Shown here in pieces: positions 1 to 9,352 of a DNA stretch of 64,000 nucleotides (positions within the stretch are counted from its first letter, which is position 1; each line of letters opens with the position of its first letter). The position numbers were made by a program, and so were the translations under genes. The stretch is from Paenibacillus silvisoli (GTDB taxonomy: Bacteria; Bacillota; Bacilli; Paenibacillales; Paenibacillaceae): contig NZ_CP133017.1 of assembly GCF_030866765.1 (NCBI RefSeq), positions 3,578,001 through 3,642,000 on the forward strand, written 5' to 3'. Below the pieces are notes generated by a model. The model saw only the letters and a list, made by a program, of their open reading frames with translations. It was not told where the DNA came from and ran no database searches.

Positions 1-498
1 GTTCTCCAAGCGATGGGAGCCGAGGTGTACCATACATCCTACGACTACAACTCGATTTACGGAAGTCAATTCAATTACGCGAAATCATACGTTTATTCGG
101 GAAAATCGATTGCCAATCAATTGGCCTCGCATCCGCAAATCAAATACTTATTCGATATTCATCGCGATACGAGTCCCCGAATCGAGACGACAGTCAATGT
201 TCGCGGCACGAGCTACGCCAAATTATATTTCGTGATCGGGCTCGAAAATCCGAATTGGAAGCAGAACGATGCCTTCGCCAAAAAACTGCAAGCGCTGGTC
301 ACGGCCCAATACCCGGGTCTGTCCAGAGGGATCTACTACAAAGATAGCAGCGTCGGCAACGGGTGGTACAATCAGAACTACTCGTCTGCCAGCGCGTTGA
401 TCGAAGTCGGCGGAACGGCAAATACGCTTGCGGAATCGAATCGAACGATGGATATTTTGGCTCAAGCCATCAACCAAATCCGGTTGAGCGGGAAATGA
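1..498 (+). CDS. spoIIP: Stage II sporulation protein P (SpoIIP), C-terminal part
   Basis: The reading frame is open from base 1, so the N-terminus lies outside the window; about 165 residues remain. SpoIIP is the cell-wall hydrolase of the DMP complex (SpoIID, SpoIIM, SpoIIP) that thins septal peptidoglycan and drives engulfment of the forespore. The sequence shows LFDIHRDT, carrying the conserved catalytic or zinc-binding histidine, and SALIEVGGTANT near the end, carrying the conserved glutamate, in the spacing usual for this amidase family. The expected N-terminal membrane anchor is not in the window. The gene ends just before a strong bidirectional hairpin. Family assignment is firm; activity is inferred from the family. 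Confidence 0.9.
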   Translation, partial: VLQAMGAEVYHTSYDYNSIYGSQFNYAKSYVYSGKSIANQLASHPQIKYLFDIHRDTSPRIETTVNVRGTSYAKLYFVIGLENPNWKQNDAFAKKLQALVTAQYPGLSRGIYYKDSSVGNGWYNQNYSSASALIEVGGTANTLAESNRTMDILAQAINQIRLSGK

Positions 499-503
499 AC
501 GAA

Positions 504-543
504 AAAAGGACAGCTCCGACCAATCGGAGACTGTCCTTTTTTG
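504..543 (+). terminator. Bidirectional terminator between spoIIP and the 59-aa gene
   Basis: Inverted repeat GGACAG-(t)CTCCGA with a short loop, an A-run on the left and a T-run on the right. It can end spoIIP on the plus strand and the 59-aa gene on the minus strand. Confidence 0.8.
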
Positions 544-555
544 TAGCATTGTTTC

Positions 556-735
556 TTAATTAGTCACTGTTCGGCTTTTGTTCACGCTTTTCAACTCGAA
601 ATCGTCTTTGGAAATACCCATATCTGCGGCCAGCTTCTTCTTGATCACCATAGCCTGCTGCAAACTGGTCGCTCGATATTCAATCGTAGTGCCGGACGGA
701 TCTTCGAAGGAATAGTAGCTCTTCTTATTGGACAT
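556..735 (-). CDS. Small 59-aa hypothetical protein
   Basis: The ORF begins MSNKKSYYSFEDPSGTT and ends SVNKSRTVTN. A purine-rich AGAGAGGTG lies 8 bases before the ATG. The protein is charged and soluble, has no signal peptide or membrane segment, and includes a short helical stretch (SLQQAMVIKKKLAADMGIS, about residues 24-42). It ends at the bidirectional hairpin shared with spoIIP. I do not recognise the family; the good ribosome binding site, coding-like composition and terminator support a real gene. Confidence 0.6.
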   Translation of the reverse strand: MSNKKSYYSFEDPSGTTIEYRATSLQQAMVIKKKLAADMGISKDDFELKSVNKSRTVTN

Positions 736-813
736 AAACGTTGCACCTCTCTTTGCTGACAGTTATCAACATCATTATGTCCCTGATTGTACGTAATAAA
801 CGCTTCCCGCACG

Positions 814-3800
814 TTATTTACCGTTGGATTTGACGGTTACCGAAATGTCGTGCTGCACCGTGACAGTCGCGGTTTGCACCGATTGATTACCGGCGGTATC
901 GATTATGGTGTAGGTAATCGTGTAGATTCGTCCGGTCCCATTACCGGAGCGTTCCGCTCTCAAACTGAATGCAGTATCTGGCGTTCCGTAGTCGGCGCCT
1001 TGAATATCATTCGGCGTATCGCCGTCGCCTAATCCATCGTCCGGCTCGCTGCTCGTAATCGATGTCAATACGACGGATTCGATTCCGGAAGTGCGATCGT
1101 CGAATTCCAGTGTCACTTTAATGTCGACCATTTTATGGTTCGGCGGCCACATGGCGGATTGATTCAAGTTAACCGTTAAGGTCGGAGCGGTGGTGTCCAC
1201 CCGAATCGTGATCGCTTGCTCCGTTTCCGCATTCCCCGCGTTGTCTACGCTTCGGTATTCCACCAAGTACTCCCCATCCTTGAATGCGGGGATTGAACCC
1301 GTGTAGGCCATCCAATCGCCTTGATTGATCCGGTATTCCGTCATGGCAACGCCGGACAATTCGTCAGATGCGTCAAGCGTAAGAACAGCATCGGCGTTAT
1401 GCCATCCGGTTGGTCCAGCCGGGTTAACGGCAGCTGTCGTCACCGGTGCGACCCGATCGATGTTTGCGATCCGAATCACCTTGATCGCTTGGTTTCCGGC
1501 TTCATCTTCGGCATACAAGGTGTAGTCGCCGTTCAAGGTCGCCGTGAAGCGGTTACCTGCGATATTGTCGCCTTCGGCCGCAAAAAACGCGGTTGTCCGC
1601 TCGCCGGCGGCCCATTTCAAGGCGGTTATCGCGCTGCCCGTTCCGTCAGCCTCCACCGGCACGTCTAGGTCGGCGTTCGTCCAATCGGCAGGGAAATCGG
1701 CCGAGATTTCAGGATTGATGGAGTCTACCATAATCGTGAAGGTTTGCGCTGCGGATTCGTTATCGCCGGTGTTTGCCGCGCCTCCGTCATCCGTCAGCGT
1801 GACGGAAACCGTTGCTTTACCGCTGACGTTATCCGCCGGCGTGAAGCTCAAAGTGCCGTCTGAAGCGATTAACGGCTGAACGGCGAATAAGTCGTTACGA
1901 TCATTGGTAACGCTGAACGCAAGCGTTTGACCGGACTCGTCAGCCGGACCGGCAGATATGTCTGCAGCCCAACCGGGAACGCTTACTCCTTGAACCGCGT
2001 CAGCCTTATTCGCCTTCCGGTCCTCTCCTTTACTAAACGACGGAGCGTCATTGACCGGATCAATCGTAACCGATACAACTGCGGCCGCGGAGTCAGCCAC
2101 CCCGTCATTTGCTTTGAAGGAAAAGCTGTCCGTTCCGTTCCAGTCCGCGCCTGGCACGTACGTAAATTGTCCGGATGGACTCACGGAAAGCGTGCCTTTC
2201 AAAGGCTGATTCACCAGGCTGAAGGTGACCTGATCGCCATCCGCATCGCTGGCTTGCAATTGACCCGTCAGCGGCTGATCCTCAAGTCCGTGTACGGTTG
2301 CTTCTTCCGCAACCGGAGGCGAATTCGCAAACTGGACGATCGTTTCTCCGAAGGCGCCGCCAGCCGCCTGCGCCTTTACGGTTGCACGCCCGACAATCGG
2401 CGACGTCAACACCGCCGTTGCCGCGCCATTTGCATCGGTTACGGCGGTTTGGGTAATCGTGCCGAGCGTCGTCGTGAACGTGACCTCGATACCCGGCATA
2501 AATTGCCCCTTTGAATCCTTGACAATCGAGGTAATGGTGCTCGATTGGCCGGCGCTAAGAACGGCTGGATTTGACGTAACCGTTACTTCCGCAGGCGCCG
2601 GATCTTTCATTTCGTACAATTGCTCGATCTCCGCCTCGGAGAGAGGGTAGTTGTACATCCTAAAATCATCCATCATGCCATTGAAATATTCCGTCGCTCC
2701 CGGTGGATCGAACCCGATCGTGAGCTTCTCTGTCGTATTCGCGAAAATCCCCTTAAACGGCAACGATGCCTTGTATTCGCCGTTAATATAGTACTTCGCT
2801 ACCGAGCCATCCCAGGTCACGGTCGTCATATACCATACTTTATTTGGCATCGGCGTGGTCGGGAAGAGGTGGGTATACCCGTCGCGGTCGCCGCTTACCA
2901 AGCGCATACCCGGGGATTCCCCCCTGCCGTCATGCAAGAACGAATACGGTCCGTAATTTTCCGTGTGGCCTTTGGTTAAGATCGGCGCGTAACCGCCGGT
3001 GCCCGCAGTCTCTTTGTACACCCACATGGAGAAGCTGAAGGATGTCGCCAAATCAAGCGAGTCGCTGTCCTCTACCAATACGCCGCTCTTTCCGTCAAAC
3101 TTCGCTGCCTGCCCGACAATCCCTTCGACAAAGGTCGGATTGCCGATTTTCGACGTTCCATGGTTTCCGTTACCGGATGAATCCTGGAAATTGCCATCGA
3201 ATGTGTAATAAGCAATCTGTCTAGGCGTTTGCTCCGCGCGAGCCGTCACTTTAAACGAATCGGCGCCTACTCCGCCATCGTCATCCGTTACCGTGACGGT
3301 TGCCGTATACGTGCGATCGGGCGAATCCAGCGGCATCGCCGGATAGGCATGATCGAAGTGACACTTCGTAGATGTAGTGCCATCGCCGAAATCCCATACG
3401 CAAGTGTGGCGGTCCTCCCTGCTCGGATCATTAATTCGGGTCGTTCCTAAAAACGTTTGTCCGCCAAGGACCGTTACATCTCTCCCTACATCGATGGTCG
3501 GGGCTATGTTCGCAGGGGTGACCGGTTTTTTCACCGTATATTTCTTTCCGTCCTTCATCACGATTTCAAGCGAAGTTAAATAGGTGTTGTTATCCCAGTA
3601 CGTGTGGTTAACGGTCATGCCGCTGTCCGTAAACGTATTGTCGCCGAAATTCCACGTACTGGTCGAAATAAGGCCTAGGTCCCCGCCGGCCGTCGTATTG
3701 ACGAGCGTGACCGGATACCCTTCTTTCGGGTCTTGTTGAAGAACCTCGAAATCCGCAGGCTCGACGGTCTGCTCCAGCGTAACGCTGCCCGACTGGCCTT

Positions 3801-6800
3801 GCGAATCCGTTACCGTCAACGTAACCGGATAGGTACCTGGTCCCGGGAAGGTATGGGTAGGCTCCTTCACCGTACTCTTTGGCGTGTTATCGCCGAAATC
3901 CCACTCGTAAGAAACAATATCGTTGTTTTTGTCCGTGGACAGGTTTTGGAACGTGACGGTTTCGCCGCCGATCTGACCGGTCTTGACTTTGAATTGCTGC
4001 GTGGAAATGATGGAACCGTTGCTCTGGGAAGAAAGCGGCCTATACAAGATATATTTGGCCTTCATTGGCTTAGGAAGCATAAATTCCTGCAGCTCCCCGT
4101 TGTTCTCCAGCGTGCCTTTGAGTACAGGAGAGAAGCTCGTCAATGAATCCTCTGAAATCTCGACTTCGAAATCCTTTACCCTCTGATCTACAAAGCCAGG
4201 ACGCGGCCGGATTTGGATACGATCAATGAGGTACGTCCCGCCATCCGCCAAGCTGATCTTCACCCATTGATCGACTTTCGATTTTGTCGCCCAAGGGTTG
4301 CCGGAGGTTGAGCCGAATCGCAGCATGTTCTCTGCGCTATGACCGGAGTCGTAATTGCCGGACACATCCTCAATCTTGGCTCTTTCTTCGAGCAGCGCGA
4401 CGTTTTTACCCGCAGTAACGGGATTGAAGAACGCATGCGGGATCTCCGATGCGCCTATCACAAACGATACTTGCTTCACGGCTTCGACGTTTCCTGCATG
4501 ATCCGTGCTCCGATAGGCAATGGTGTACGTACCGTCCTCGTTAATGGTGAACGGAGCGGAATACGTTTCCCACTCTCCTTCATTCACCCGGTACTCCGTC
4601 TTCGCCGCACCGCTGCTGTCATCTTCAACGGTTAACGTAACCGTGACCGGGTTAAGGTACGAGCCGCCTGAGCCGTCAGGTACCGCTGGAGACAAGGCTG
4701 CAGACGTCGTAGGCGCGGTTAGATCCTCCGTACTCCAGACCGCAATCGCAGGATTGCTGGTTATGGAGCCGTCCTTCGCGACGATCCGATCTTCTCCCGT
4801 CTGCGTGCCCGTATATTGGATGGCTGCTACGCCGGCATGATCCGTGCTTGCGTTATGCGTTCCCGGGTTAGCGCCGGTAACGACGAAGGATACGGGCGTT
4901 CCGGCCACCGGCTGGCCTTGTTCGTCAAGGACAGTCGCGTGCAAAGTATGCTTTGCGCCAAGCGTAAGGGATGCGCTCTCGGGAGTCAGCTCGATGACCG
5001 CTGGCGGCTGCTGCTGAACGACTTTTACCACCCAACGAACCCGAAATGCTCCTCCAAGCGGATGCGTATCCGTTACGACCGCTTCCACCGCATGCAATCC
5101 GACGGAATCCGGAACATACGTAAATGCATTGCCGATTGTATTGCCCGTAGTTGCTCCGTCAACAAACCATTCGACTGCGATTGGATCGTTATCGGGATCC
5201 ATAGCCGTCAGTTCGAATGATGCCGCCTCTCCTGCATGCTGTTCCACTTGATTGACGGCAGGCGATTTCGAGACAAGAAGGGGGGATCGGTTCACGTCCG
5301 AAATTACGGTTTGCGCGTAATGAATCGCTTGTTTGCCGTTATTGTCGGTCACTCTTAAGCCGATCAGCCCGTTGAATGGCTTCGAATACGACTGCGTTAC
5401 CTGAACGCCTTGGGCATCATCGAAAAATCCGTCGCTATCCAAGTCCCAATCATAAGCAGCGATGCCGGCAGCGCTCTCCGACCATGTGCCTTTGAAGGTG
5501 ATCGGTTCTCCTTCCTTCCCGGAGTAAGGACCGCCTGCGTCCGCAACAGGAGCGTCGTCAATAACGGTCGGGTCCTGCAATAGCTGGTTGATGTTTCCGA
5601 CCACATGACTGCCGAAGGCTAACAAGTTGGTACCGAATTGGTTATTGTCGTTCATGATGGCCGCGCCTTCAGCCAGCATGGCTTGCTTTGTAAATTCGAA
5701 ATCCATCGCTTCTAAATCCAATTTAAATTGATTGATGTCCGACTCGGTAAAGCCAAGCGAGCCGAAATATTGCATTTCCTCATCCGTGAAGCCTGAAGCT
5801 GCAACTCGCGCCTGAAGCTGCGACAGTTCGGCCGCTTTCTGATCCAACGCTCCGCTATCTTGCGTCAGCGCTTGATTGAACCAGGAAATGCTTCCGCTGG
5901 TGAATTGCAGCTGGTAGAGCAAGAGATTGATGTTGTCGCTAAGCGCCTTACCGTGGATTAGCGCCCAATTCACATCGCCCGCCGCTTGCGCGCCTTGATA
6001 ACGTTCGAGAAGCGTCCACATTTGACGGGTTATGGCTTGCTCATTGGAGATATCGTTCACGAGATCCTCCATGGCGGCTTCTACAAAACCAAGTCCTTGC
6101 AAGTCGGCAAGCGGCCTCTCTCCTAGCGGGGTAAGATGTTTATAATCCGGATCCGGCGGGTCATCCTTAATGCCTTGATAGTGTTTGGCTTGATTGGCCA
6201 ATTGAAGCAAGGCTGCAGTCCTCGGATCTTGAAGGCCGCTGCGCATGAGGAGATCGACGAATTTCTCATTCGGATTTCGTCCGGCATCCGCCGCTTTCTG
6301 CAGCTTGAACAATTTATCCGCGTATTCCCGGTACTTCTCCCACCGCTCCGCCAGCTTTCCCGCGTCTTCCTTCAGCTGGGTCAGGTCAAGCGGCGGAACG
6401 ATGCCCGCCGTGTAATCTACTTTGAAGGCAGGATCGATGACGCCATCGACGAGATAGTCGAACTTTCCGTCTTGACACTCATCGAACACGACGGCATATT
6501 CGCCAGGGGGGATTTTCCCATCCGGCCCCGTGTAGCCGATCGTTTCCGAAATGAAGATTCCGCTTGAAAGACTCATGACGGCGTTCGGTCCTTCGCCGCC
6601 GACATCCTCTAGTTCCTCCCCGTGGGAGAGGGCGTTCAGGCTTCCGCTCTCCACGATATAGAGATCCGTCCAAGAGGTTAATCCGTCAGGGCTTCCTTCC
6701 CCGCATTGCGGTATGATTTGCATCTTTCCGGTGTTAATCGTTATGCTGGCGTTTCCTCCGAATATTTTGTAGGCCTCGCCTTCATCGGTCCACCAGATCC

Positions 6801-6900
6801 ACTGGCCGAGCCCCGAGTTTGCCTTAGCTGCAGGTTGAATTCCCCCAATTAGCAGCAAGCAGGTTAGCAGCATCGCAACTAGCTTACGAATAATGACCAT
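814..6900 (-). CDS. Very large secreted multidomain (PKD/Ig/LamG/cadherin-like) surface protein
   Basis: About 2028 residues. The N-terminal signal peptide is LVAMLLTCLLLIGGIQPAAKA. A helical region of unknown family covers about 30-440, followed by beta-sandwich modules: a PKD domain (about 455-560), an Ig-like Big_1 domain (about 655-745), a chitobiase/OmpL47-like domain (about 750-835), a discoidin-like domain (about 840-985), three PKD domains (about 990-1240), a LamG/concanavalin-like domain (about 1250-1440), another Big_1 (about 1450-1545), tandem cadherin-like repeats (about 1545-1770), a second OmpL47-like domain (about 1855-1935) and a C-terminal module with SSEPDDGLGDGDTPNDI. No LPXTG motif, SLH domain or recognisable catalytic domain is visible. 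It is probably an extracellular carbohydrate- or matrix-binding protein. TTG at 6903 directly precedes ATG at 6900, which follows GGGGAG by three bases; the ATG is preferred, though the spacing is tight. Confidence 0.85.
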   Translation of the reverse strand: MVIIRKLVAMLLTCLLLIGGIQPAAKANSGLGQWIWWTDEGEAYKIFGGNASITINTGKMQIIPQCGEGSPDGLTSWTDLYIVESGSLNALSHGEELEDVGGEGPNAVMSLSSGIFISETIGYTGPDGKIPPGEYAVVFDECQDGKFDYLVDGVIDPAFKVDYTAGIVPPLDLTQLKEDAGKLAERWEKYREYADKLFKLQKAADAGRNPNEKFVDLLMRSGLQDPRTAALLQLANQAKHYQGIKDDPPDPDYKHLTPLGERPLADLQGLGFVEAAMEDLVNDISNEQAITRQMWTLLERYQGAQAAGDVNWALIHGKALSDNINLLLYQLQFTSGSISWFNQALTQDSGALDQKAAELSQLQARVAASGFTDEEMQYFGSLGFTESDINQFKLDLEAMDFEFTKQAMLAEGAAIMNDNNQFGTNLLAFGSHVVGNINQLLQDPTVIDDAPVADAGGPYSGKEGEPITFKGTWSESAAGIAAYDWDLDSDGFFDDAQGVQVTQSYSKPFNGLIGLRVTDNNGKQAIHYAQTVISDVNRSPLLVSKSPAVNQVEQHAGEAASFELTAMDPDNDPIAVEWFVDGATTGNTIGNAFTYVPDSVGLHAVEAVVTDTHPLGGAFRVRWVVKVVQQQPPAVIELTPESASLTLGAKHTLHATVLDEQGQPVAGTPVSFVVTGANPGTHNASTDHAGVAAIQYTGTQTGEDRIVAKDGSITSNPAIAVWSTEDLTAPTTSAALSPAVPDGSGGSYLNPVTVTLTVEDDSSGAAKTEYRVNEGEWETYSAPFTINEDGTYTIAYRSTDHAGNVEAVKQVSFVIGASEIPHAFFNPVTAGKNVALLEERAKIEDVSGNYDSGHSAENMLRFGSTSGNPWATKSKVDQWVKISLADGGTYLIDRIQIRPRPGFVDQRVKDFEVEISEDSLTSFSPVLKGTLENNGELQEFMLPKPMKAKYILYRPLSSQSNGSIISTQQFKVKTGQIGGETVTFQNLSTDKNNDIVSYEWDFGDNTPKSTVKEPTHTFPGPGTYPVTLTVTDSQGQSGSVTLEQTVEPADFEVLQQDPKEGYPVTLVNTTAGGDLGLISTSTWNFGDNTFTDSGMTVNHTYWDNNTYLTSLEIVMKDGKKYTVKKPVTPANIAPTIDVGRDVTVLGGQTFLGTTRINDPSREDRHTCVWDFGDGTTSTKCHFDHAYPAMPLDSPDRTYTATVTVTDDDGGVGADSFKVTARAEQTPRQIAYYTFDGNFQDSSGNGNHGTSKIGNPTFVEGIVGQAAKFDGKSGVLVEDSDSLDLATSFSFSMWVYKETAGTGGYAPILTKGHTENYGPYSFLHDGRGESPGMRLVSGDRDGYTHLFPTTPMPNKVWYMTTVTWDGSVAKYYINGEYKASLPFKGIFANTTEKLTIGFDPPGATEYFNGMMDDFRMYNYPLSEAEIEQLYEMKDPAPAEVTVTSNPAVLSAGQSSTITSIVKDSKGQFMPGIEVTFTTTLGTITQTAVTDANGAATAVLTSPIVGRATVKAQAAGGAFGETIVQFANSPPVAEEATVHGLEDQPLTGQLQASDADGDQVTFSLVNQPLKGTLSVSPSGQFTYVPGADWNGTDSFSFKANDGVADSAAAVVSVTIDPVNDAPSFSKGEDRKANKADAVQGVSVPGWAADISAGPADESGQTLAFSVTNDRNDLFAVQPLIASDGTLSFTPADNVSGKATVSVTLTDDGGAANTGDNESAAQTFTIMVDSINPEISADFPADWTNADLDVPVEADGTGSAITALKWAAGERTTAFFAAEGDNIAGNRFTATLNGDYTLYAEDEAGNQAIKVIRIANIDRVAPVTTAAVNPAGPTGWHNADAVLTLDASDELSGVAMTEYRINQGDWMAYTGSIPAFKDGEYLVEYRSVDNAGNAETEQAITIRVDTTAPTLTVNLNQSAMWPPNHKMVDIKVTLEFDDRTSGIESVVLTSITSSEPDDGLGDGDTPNDIQGADYGTPDTAFSLRAERSGNGTGRIYTITYTIIDTAGNQSVQTATVTVQHDISVTVKSNGK

Positions 6901-7048
6901 CAACTCCCCAATATACAGTTCTATTCATTAATCGGTCCGTATCGGATCGCTTCGCCCGAGCAAACACCTCCATTGCAGGTTTATTTTCAACCGCTTTTTT
7001 CACTCAATCAGCATAAACGGGGAGAGCGCTGTGCGAAATGACACCAAA

Positions 7049-7066
7049 GTATACAAAATGGTATAC
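7049..7066 (-). promoter_or_regulatory. Paired GTATAC element upstream of the giant surface protein
   Basis: Two perfect GTATAC palindromes are spaced 12 bp start to start, about 150 bp upstream of the 2028-aa gene. A near-identical arrangement lies upstream of the STAND/LuxR regulator, so this may be its operator. That is inference. Confidence 0.4.
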
Positions 7067-7094
7067 GCCAGTATTCGATTCCGGCCCGAAATGT

Positions 7095-7127
7095 AAAAAA
7101 GCCCAGAGGCTCCCCTCTTGGGCTTTA
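7095..7127 (-). terminator. Terminator of the STAND/LuxR regulator gene
   Basis: The stem AAGCCCAAGAGG/CCTCTGGGCTT, read on the minus strand, has one mismatch and is followed by a six-base T-run, shortly after the stop codon at 7144. Confidence 0.85.
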
Positions 7128-7143
7128 TTCGACATGATATGGT

Positions 7144-9150
7144 TTAGCTCAATAACTTTTTAACCAGCTCCGTTTTCCCTTTCACTTCCAGCTTCTCGTA
7201 AATTCGGCTCAGGTTTTTCTTCACCGTGATCTCCGATAGGTAAAGCTTCTGGGCGATTTCCTCATTAGATGAACAGGTTGTGGCCAGAAGAGCAATCTCC
7301 CGTTCGCGCGGCGTCAGTCCCGATAGAACCGCATCGAGAGCCTCATCCTTATTGTCGACCTTCGTTGACCGATATAAATTATCGACGAATTTCTTCATGT
7401 CCTTATCTTCCCTGAAATCGAGCGCAAACACGGGTGCCGGAAAATCCGGGCCAAAGGCTTTATGCGTGGCTCTTGGTACTTCAATATAGCCGATTCCTTT
7501 TACCGCTTCCTGAAGATATTTCATAGGCGTCGAGTAAATCATCAGTCCGCCTTTCAAATAATAGGAAAGGTACGATTGGAAGAACATGAACCGAGCAGCC
7601 GCGCTGCCGTCCTTTGAGAAATCGATCTTATATTGAAACCACCCCGCAGGCGACTCCGGAGACACGTTCAGTTTATCCCGCTCCTGTCTGGATAAGGTTC
7701 GGAAGTATGATCGGGTAATCGGATTCTGTTCTAATAGCGGGAGAGATTGACGATGAATGGGAATATAAACGAACATGCCCACCGCTTCGTGCTTCTCATT
7801 CTTTAGCAGTCTAATGGCATCGTTTCCTAATGCAATGATCTCGGCAAGCCGAATCGAGGTGAACCATTTCTCGTTGACGCTTTTTGGAATTTTATAGATG
7901 TACTTTTCATTCGTAACCGGATCGAACATCTCTTGAACGAAGTCTTTCAAGGTCGCAAGGACATCTCGAACGTATTGCTCCGCTTCATGCAAGTTATCCT
8001 GATTAATGGATTCGAGATAGTACGTTTGATCGATCGCATCATCGAAAAACATGGCTCGAAAGCCGGGATCGCCGACAACATAGATATAATCCAGCAGCAG
8101 CAGGTTTCTTTCTTCCATCGATACATGACTCGAGGACACAAGGCCATAGTGGTACATGACGCTTCGCTGCCAAAGACGATGGTACTGTTGAGGCTTTCTT
8201 AGTCTGAAATCCTGGTAAAGCGCTTTGCGGAGAACCTGATGCAAATACCATCCCCGCTCCGTTTTTCTAACAAATGAAAGATGAATCAATTTGTCGAACT
8301 CATCGTTGTCGACCTCTCGATCCAGCATCGTTTCTAGAATTTCCTGATTAAACACCCGGACCATGGTTGCCGCTTCCAGCAGCTCGCATAAAGCGGGATC
8401 CGGAAGCTCTCGCAGCCACCGGCCTGCAATCTCCTTAAAGGTTTCCTTCCAAAGCTGCATTTCGGGCTCTTGCTCCCGGTTAAGTACGCCCATATAAAGA
8501 GACAGCGCTAATGGAAGTCCCTTCGTGATCATATAGGATTTTCGAACGATGCTTTCATCTTGTTCGCCGTAAATGGAACTGTATGCTTTGCAGGTTTCAT
8601 AGTCAAATGGCGACAATGGCATAAATTTGATCAATCTTCTCCAAGCGGGAGATGAAACCCAACCGCCTCTTAACGGAAATCGCCCGGCTAACAAAATGAC
8701 GATGCGGTTGGACAATCGGACCAGGAAGGAATTGCGGAGCCAATCATCCAGCTCATCCATCTCCTCATAGGTATCGATTGCCAAGACCAATCGACCGTGG
8801 CCCGCCAATTGATTCATCTGCTGCTCGGCCTGCTGCAGGAGCTCGTCTTCCCGGCTTTCCGCAGGTGTTTCGGTCTTTAAGATGGCCAACAACCTCGAGG
8901 TAAAGCCCGTTGGCGTTTTCGTAAAATCCACGCAGTCCAAATGGAAGAATGGAACGCCTTCATGGGCACATATTCGCCGGAACTGATCCAGCAAGGAGCT
9001 TTTCCCGATTCCCCCGGTACCGCTTATGTTTAGTATGGTTGACGTGCTTTTCGAGCTGAAGACGATATTTCGAAAGGCATCAAGCTCCACGCTGCGCCCA
9101 ACGAAGTAATGGTCTTCCAATTGTCGAATCTCCTCTCCAAAGTTGCCCAT
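7144..9150 (-). CDS. STAND-type ATPase transcriptional regulator with LuxR C-terminal HTH
   Basis: 668 residues. The N-terminal FVGRSVELDAF followed by GTGGIGKSS (Walker A, about residue 44) and LVLAIDTYEEMDE (Walker B) marks an NB-ARC/AAA-like STAND ATPase. A long helical middle follows. The C-terminal GLTPREREIALL...SEITVKKNLSRIYEKL is a LuxR/NarL DNA-binding domain. In the MalT-like class, ligand-induced ATP-dependent oligomerisation activates transcription; the ligand here is unknown. An upstream in-frame ATG exists at 9177, but ATG 9150 is preceded by GGAGG at good spacing and is preferred. Its upstream region carries a GTATAC-type pair like that of the adjacent giant surface-protein gene, which suggests autoregulation and control of that neighbour. 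Confidence 0.85.
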   Translation of the reverse strand: MGNFGEEIRQLEDHYFVGRSVELDAFRNIVFSSKSTSTILNISGTGGIGKSSLLDQFRRICAHEGVPFFHLDCVDFTKTPTGFTSRLLAILKTETPAESREDELLQQAEQQMNQLAGHGRLVLAIDTYEEMDELDDWLRNSFLVRLSNRIVILLAGRFPLRGGWVSSPAWRRLIKFMPLSPFDYETCKAYSSIYGEQDESIVRKSYMITKGLPLALSLYMGVLNREQEPEMQLWKETFKEIAGRWLRELPDPALCELLEAATMVRVFNQEILETMLDREVDNDEFDKLIHLSFVRKTERGWYLHQVLRKALYQDFRLRKPQQYHRLWQRSVMYHYGLVSSSHVSMEERNLLLLDYIYVVGDPGFRAMFFDDAIDQTYYLESINQDNLHEAEQYVRDVLATLKDFVQEMFDPVTNEKYIYKIPKSVNEKWFTSIRLAEIIALGNDAIRLLKNEKHEAVGMFVYIPIHRQSLPLLEQNPITRSYFRTLSRQERDKLNVSPESPAGWFQYKIDFSKDGSAAARFMFFQSYLSYYLKGGLMIYSTPMKYLQEAVKGIGYIEVPRATHKAFGPDFPAPVFALDFREDKDMKKFVDNLYRSTKVDNKDEALDAVLSGLTPREREIALLATTCSSNEEIAQKLYLSEITVKKNLSRIYEKLEVKGKTELVKKLLS

Positions 9151-9181
9151 GAAAACCTCCAACGACGCAAATTTCATATCT

Positions 9182-9199
9182 ATATACGTATGTGTATAC
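9182..9199 (-). promoter_or_regulatory. GTATAC-type pair upstream of the STAND/LuxR gene
   Basis: ATATAC at 9182-9187 and GTATAC at 9194-9199 have the same 12-bp start-to-start spacing as the pair at 7049-7066. It lies 32-49 bp before the chosen start codon. Functional role is inferred. Confidence 0.4.
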
Positions 9200-9251
9200 T
9201 CAGGGGTCTATCCATCAAAAACATACTACCCTTGAAGTATTCTATACATCG

Positions 9252-9273
9252 ACGAACGATCCTGCTCGTTCGT
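9252..9273. promoter_or_regulatory. Perfect 8-bp inverted repeat upstream of the STAND/LuxR gene
   Basis: ACGAACGA and TCGTTCGT are separated by six bases, about 100 bp upstream of the regulator start. No T-run follows, so an operator is more likely than a terminator. Confidence 0.35.
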
Positions 9274-9314
9274 ATGCTGTGTTCGCAATCTGCCGGCGGC
9301 TTTGCACGATAACA

Positions 9315-9341
9315 TAAAAAAAATCCGCGGAATCCGCGGAT
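9315..9341 (-). terminator. Terminator of the epimerase gene
   Basis: ATCCGCGG and its complement form a compact hairpin followed on the minus strand by a run of eight T, directly after the epimerase stop codon. Confidence 0.85.
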
Positions 9342-9352
9342 CTACGTCAATC

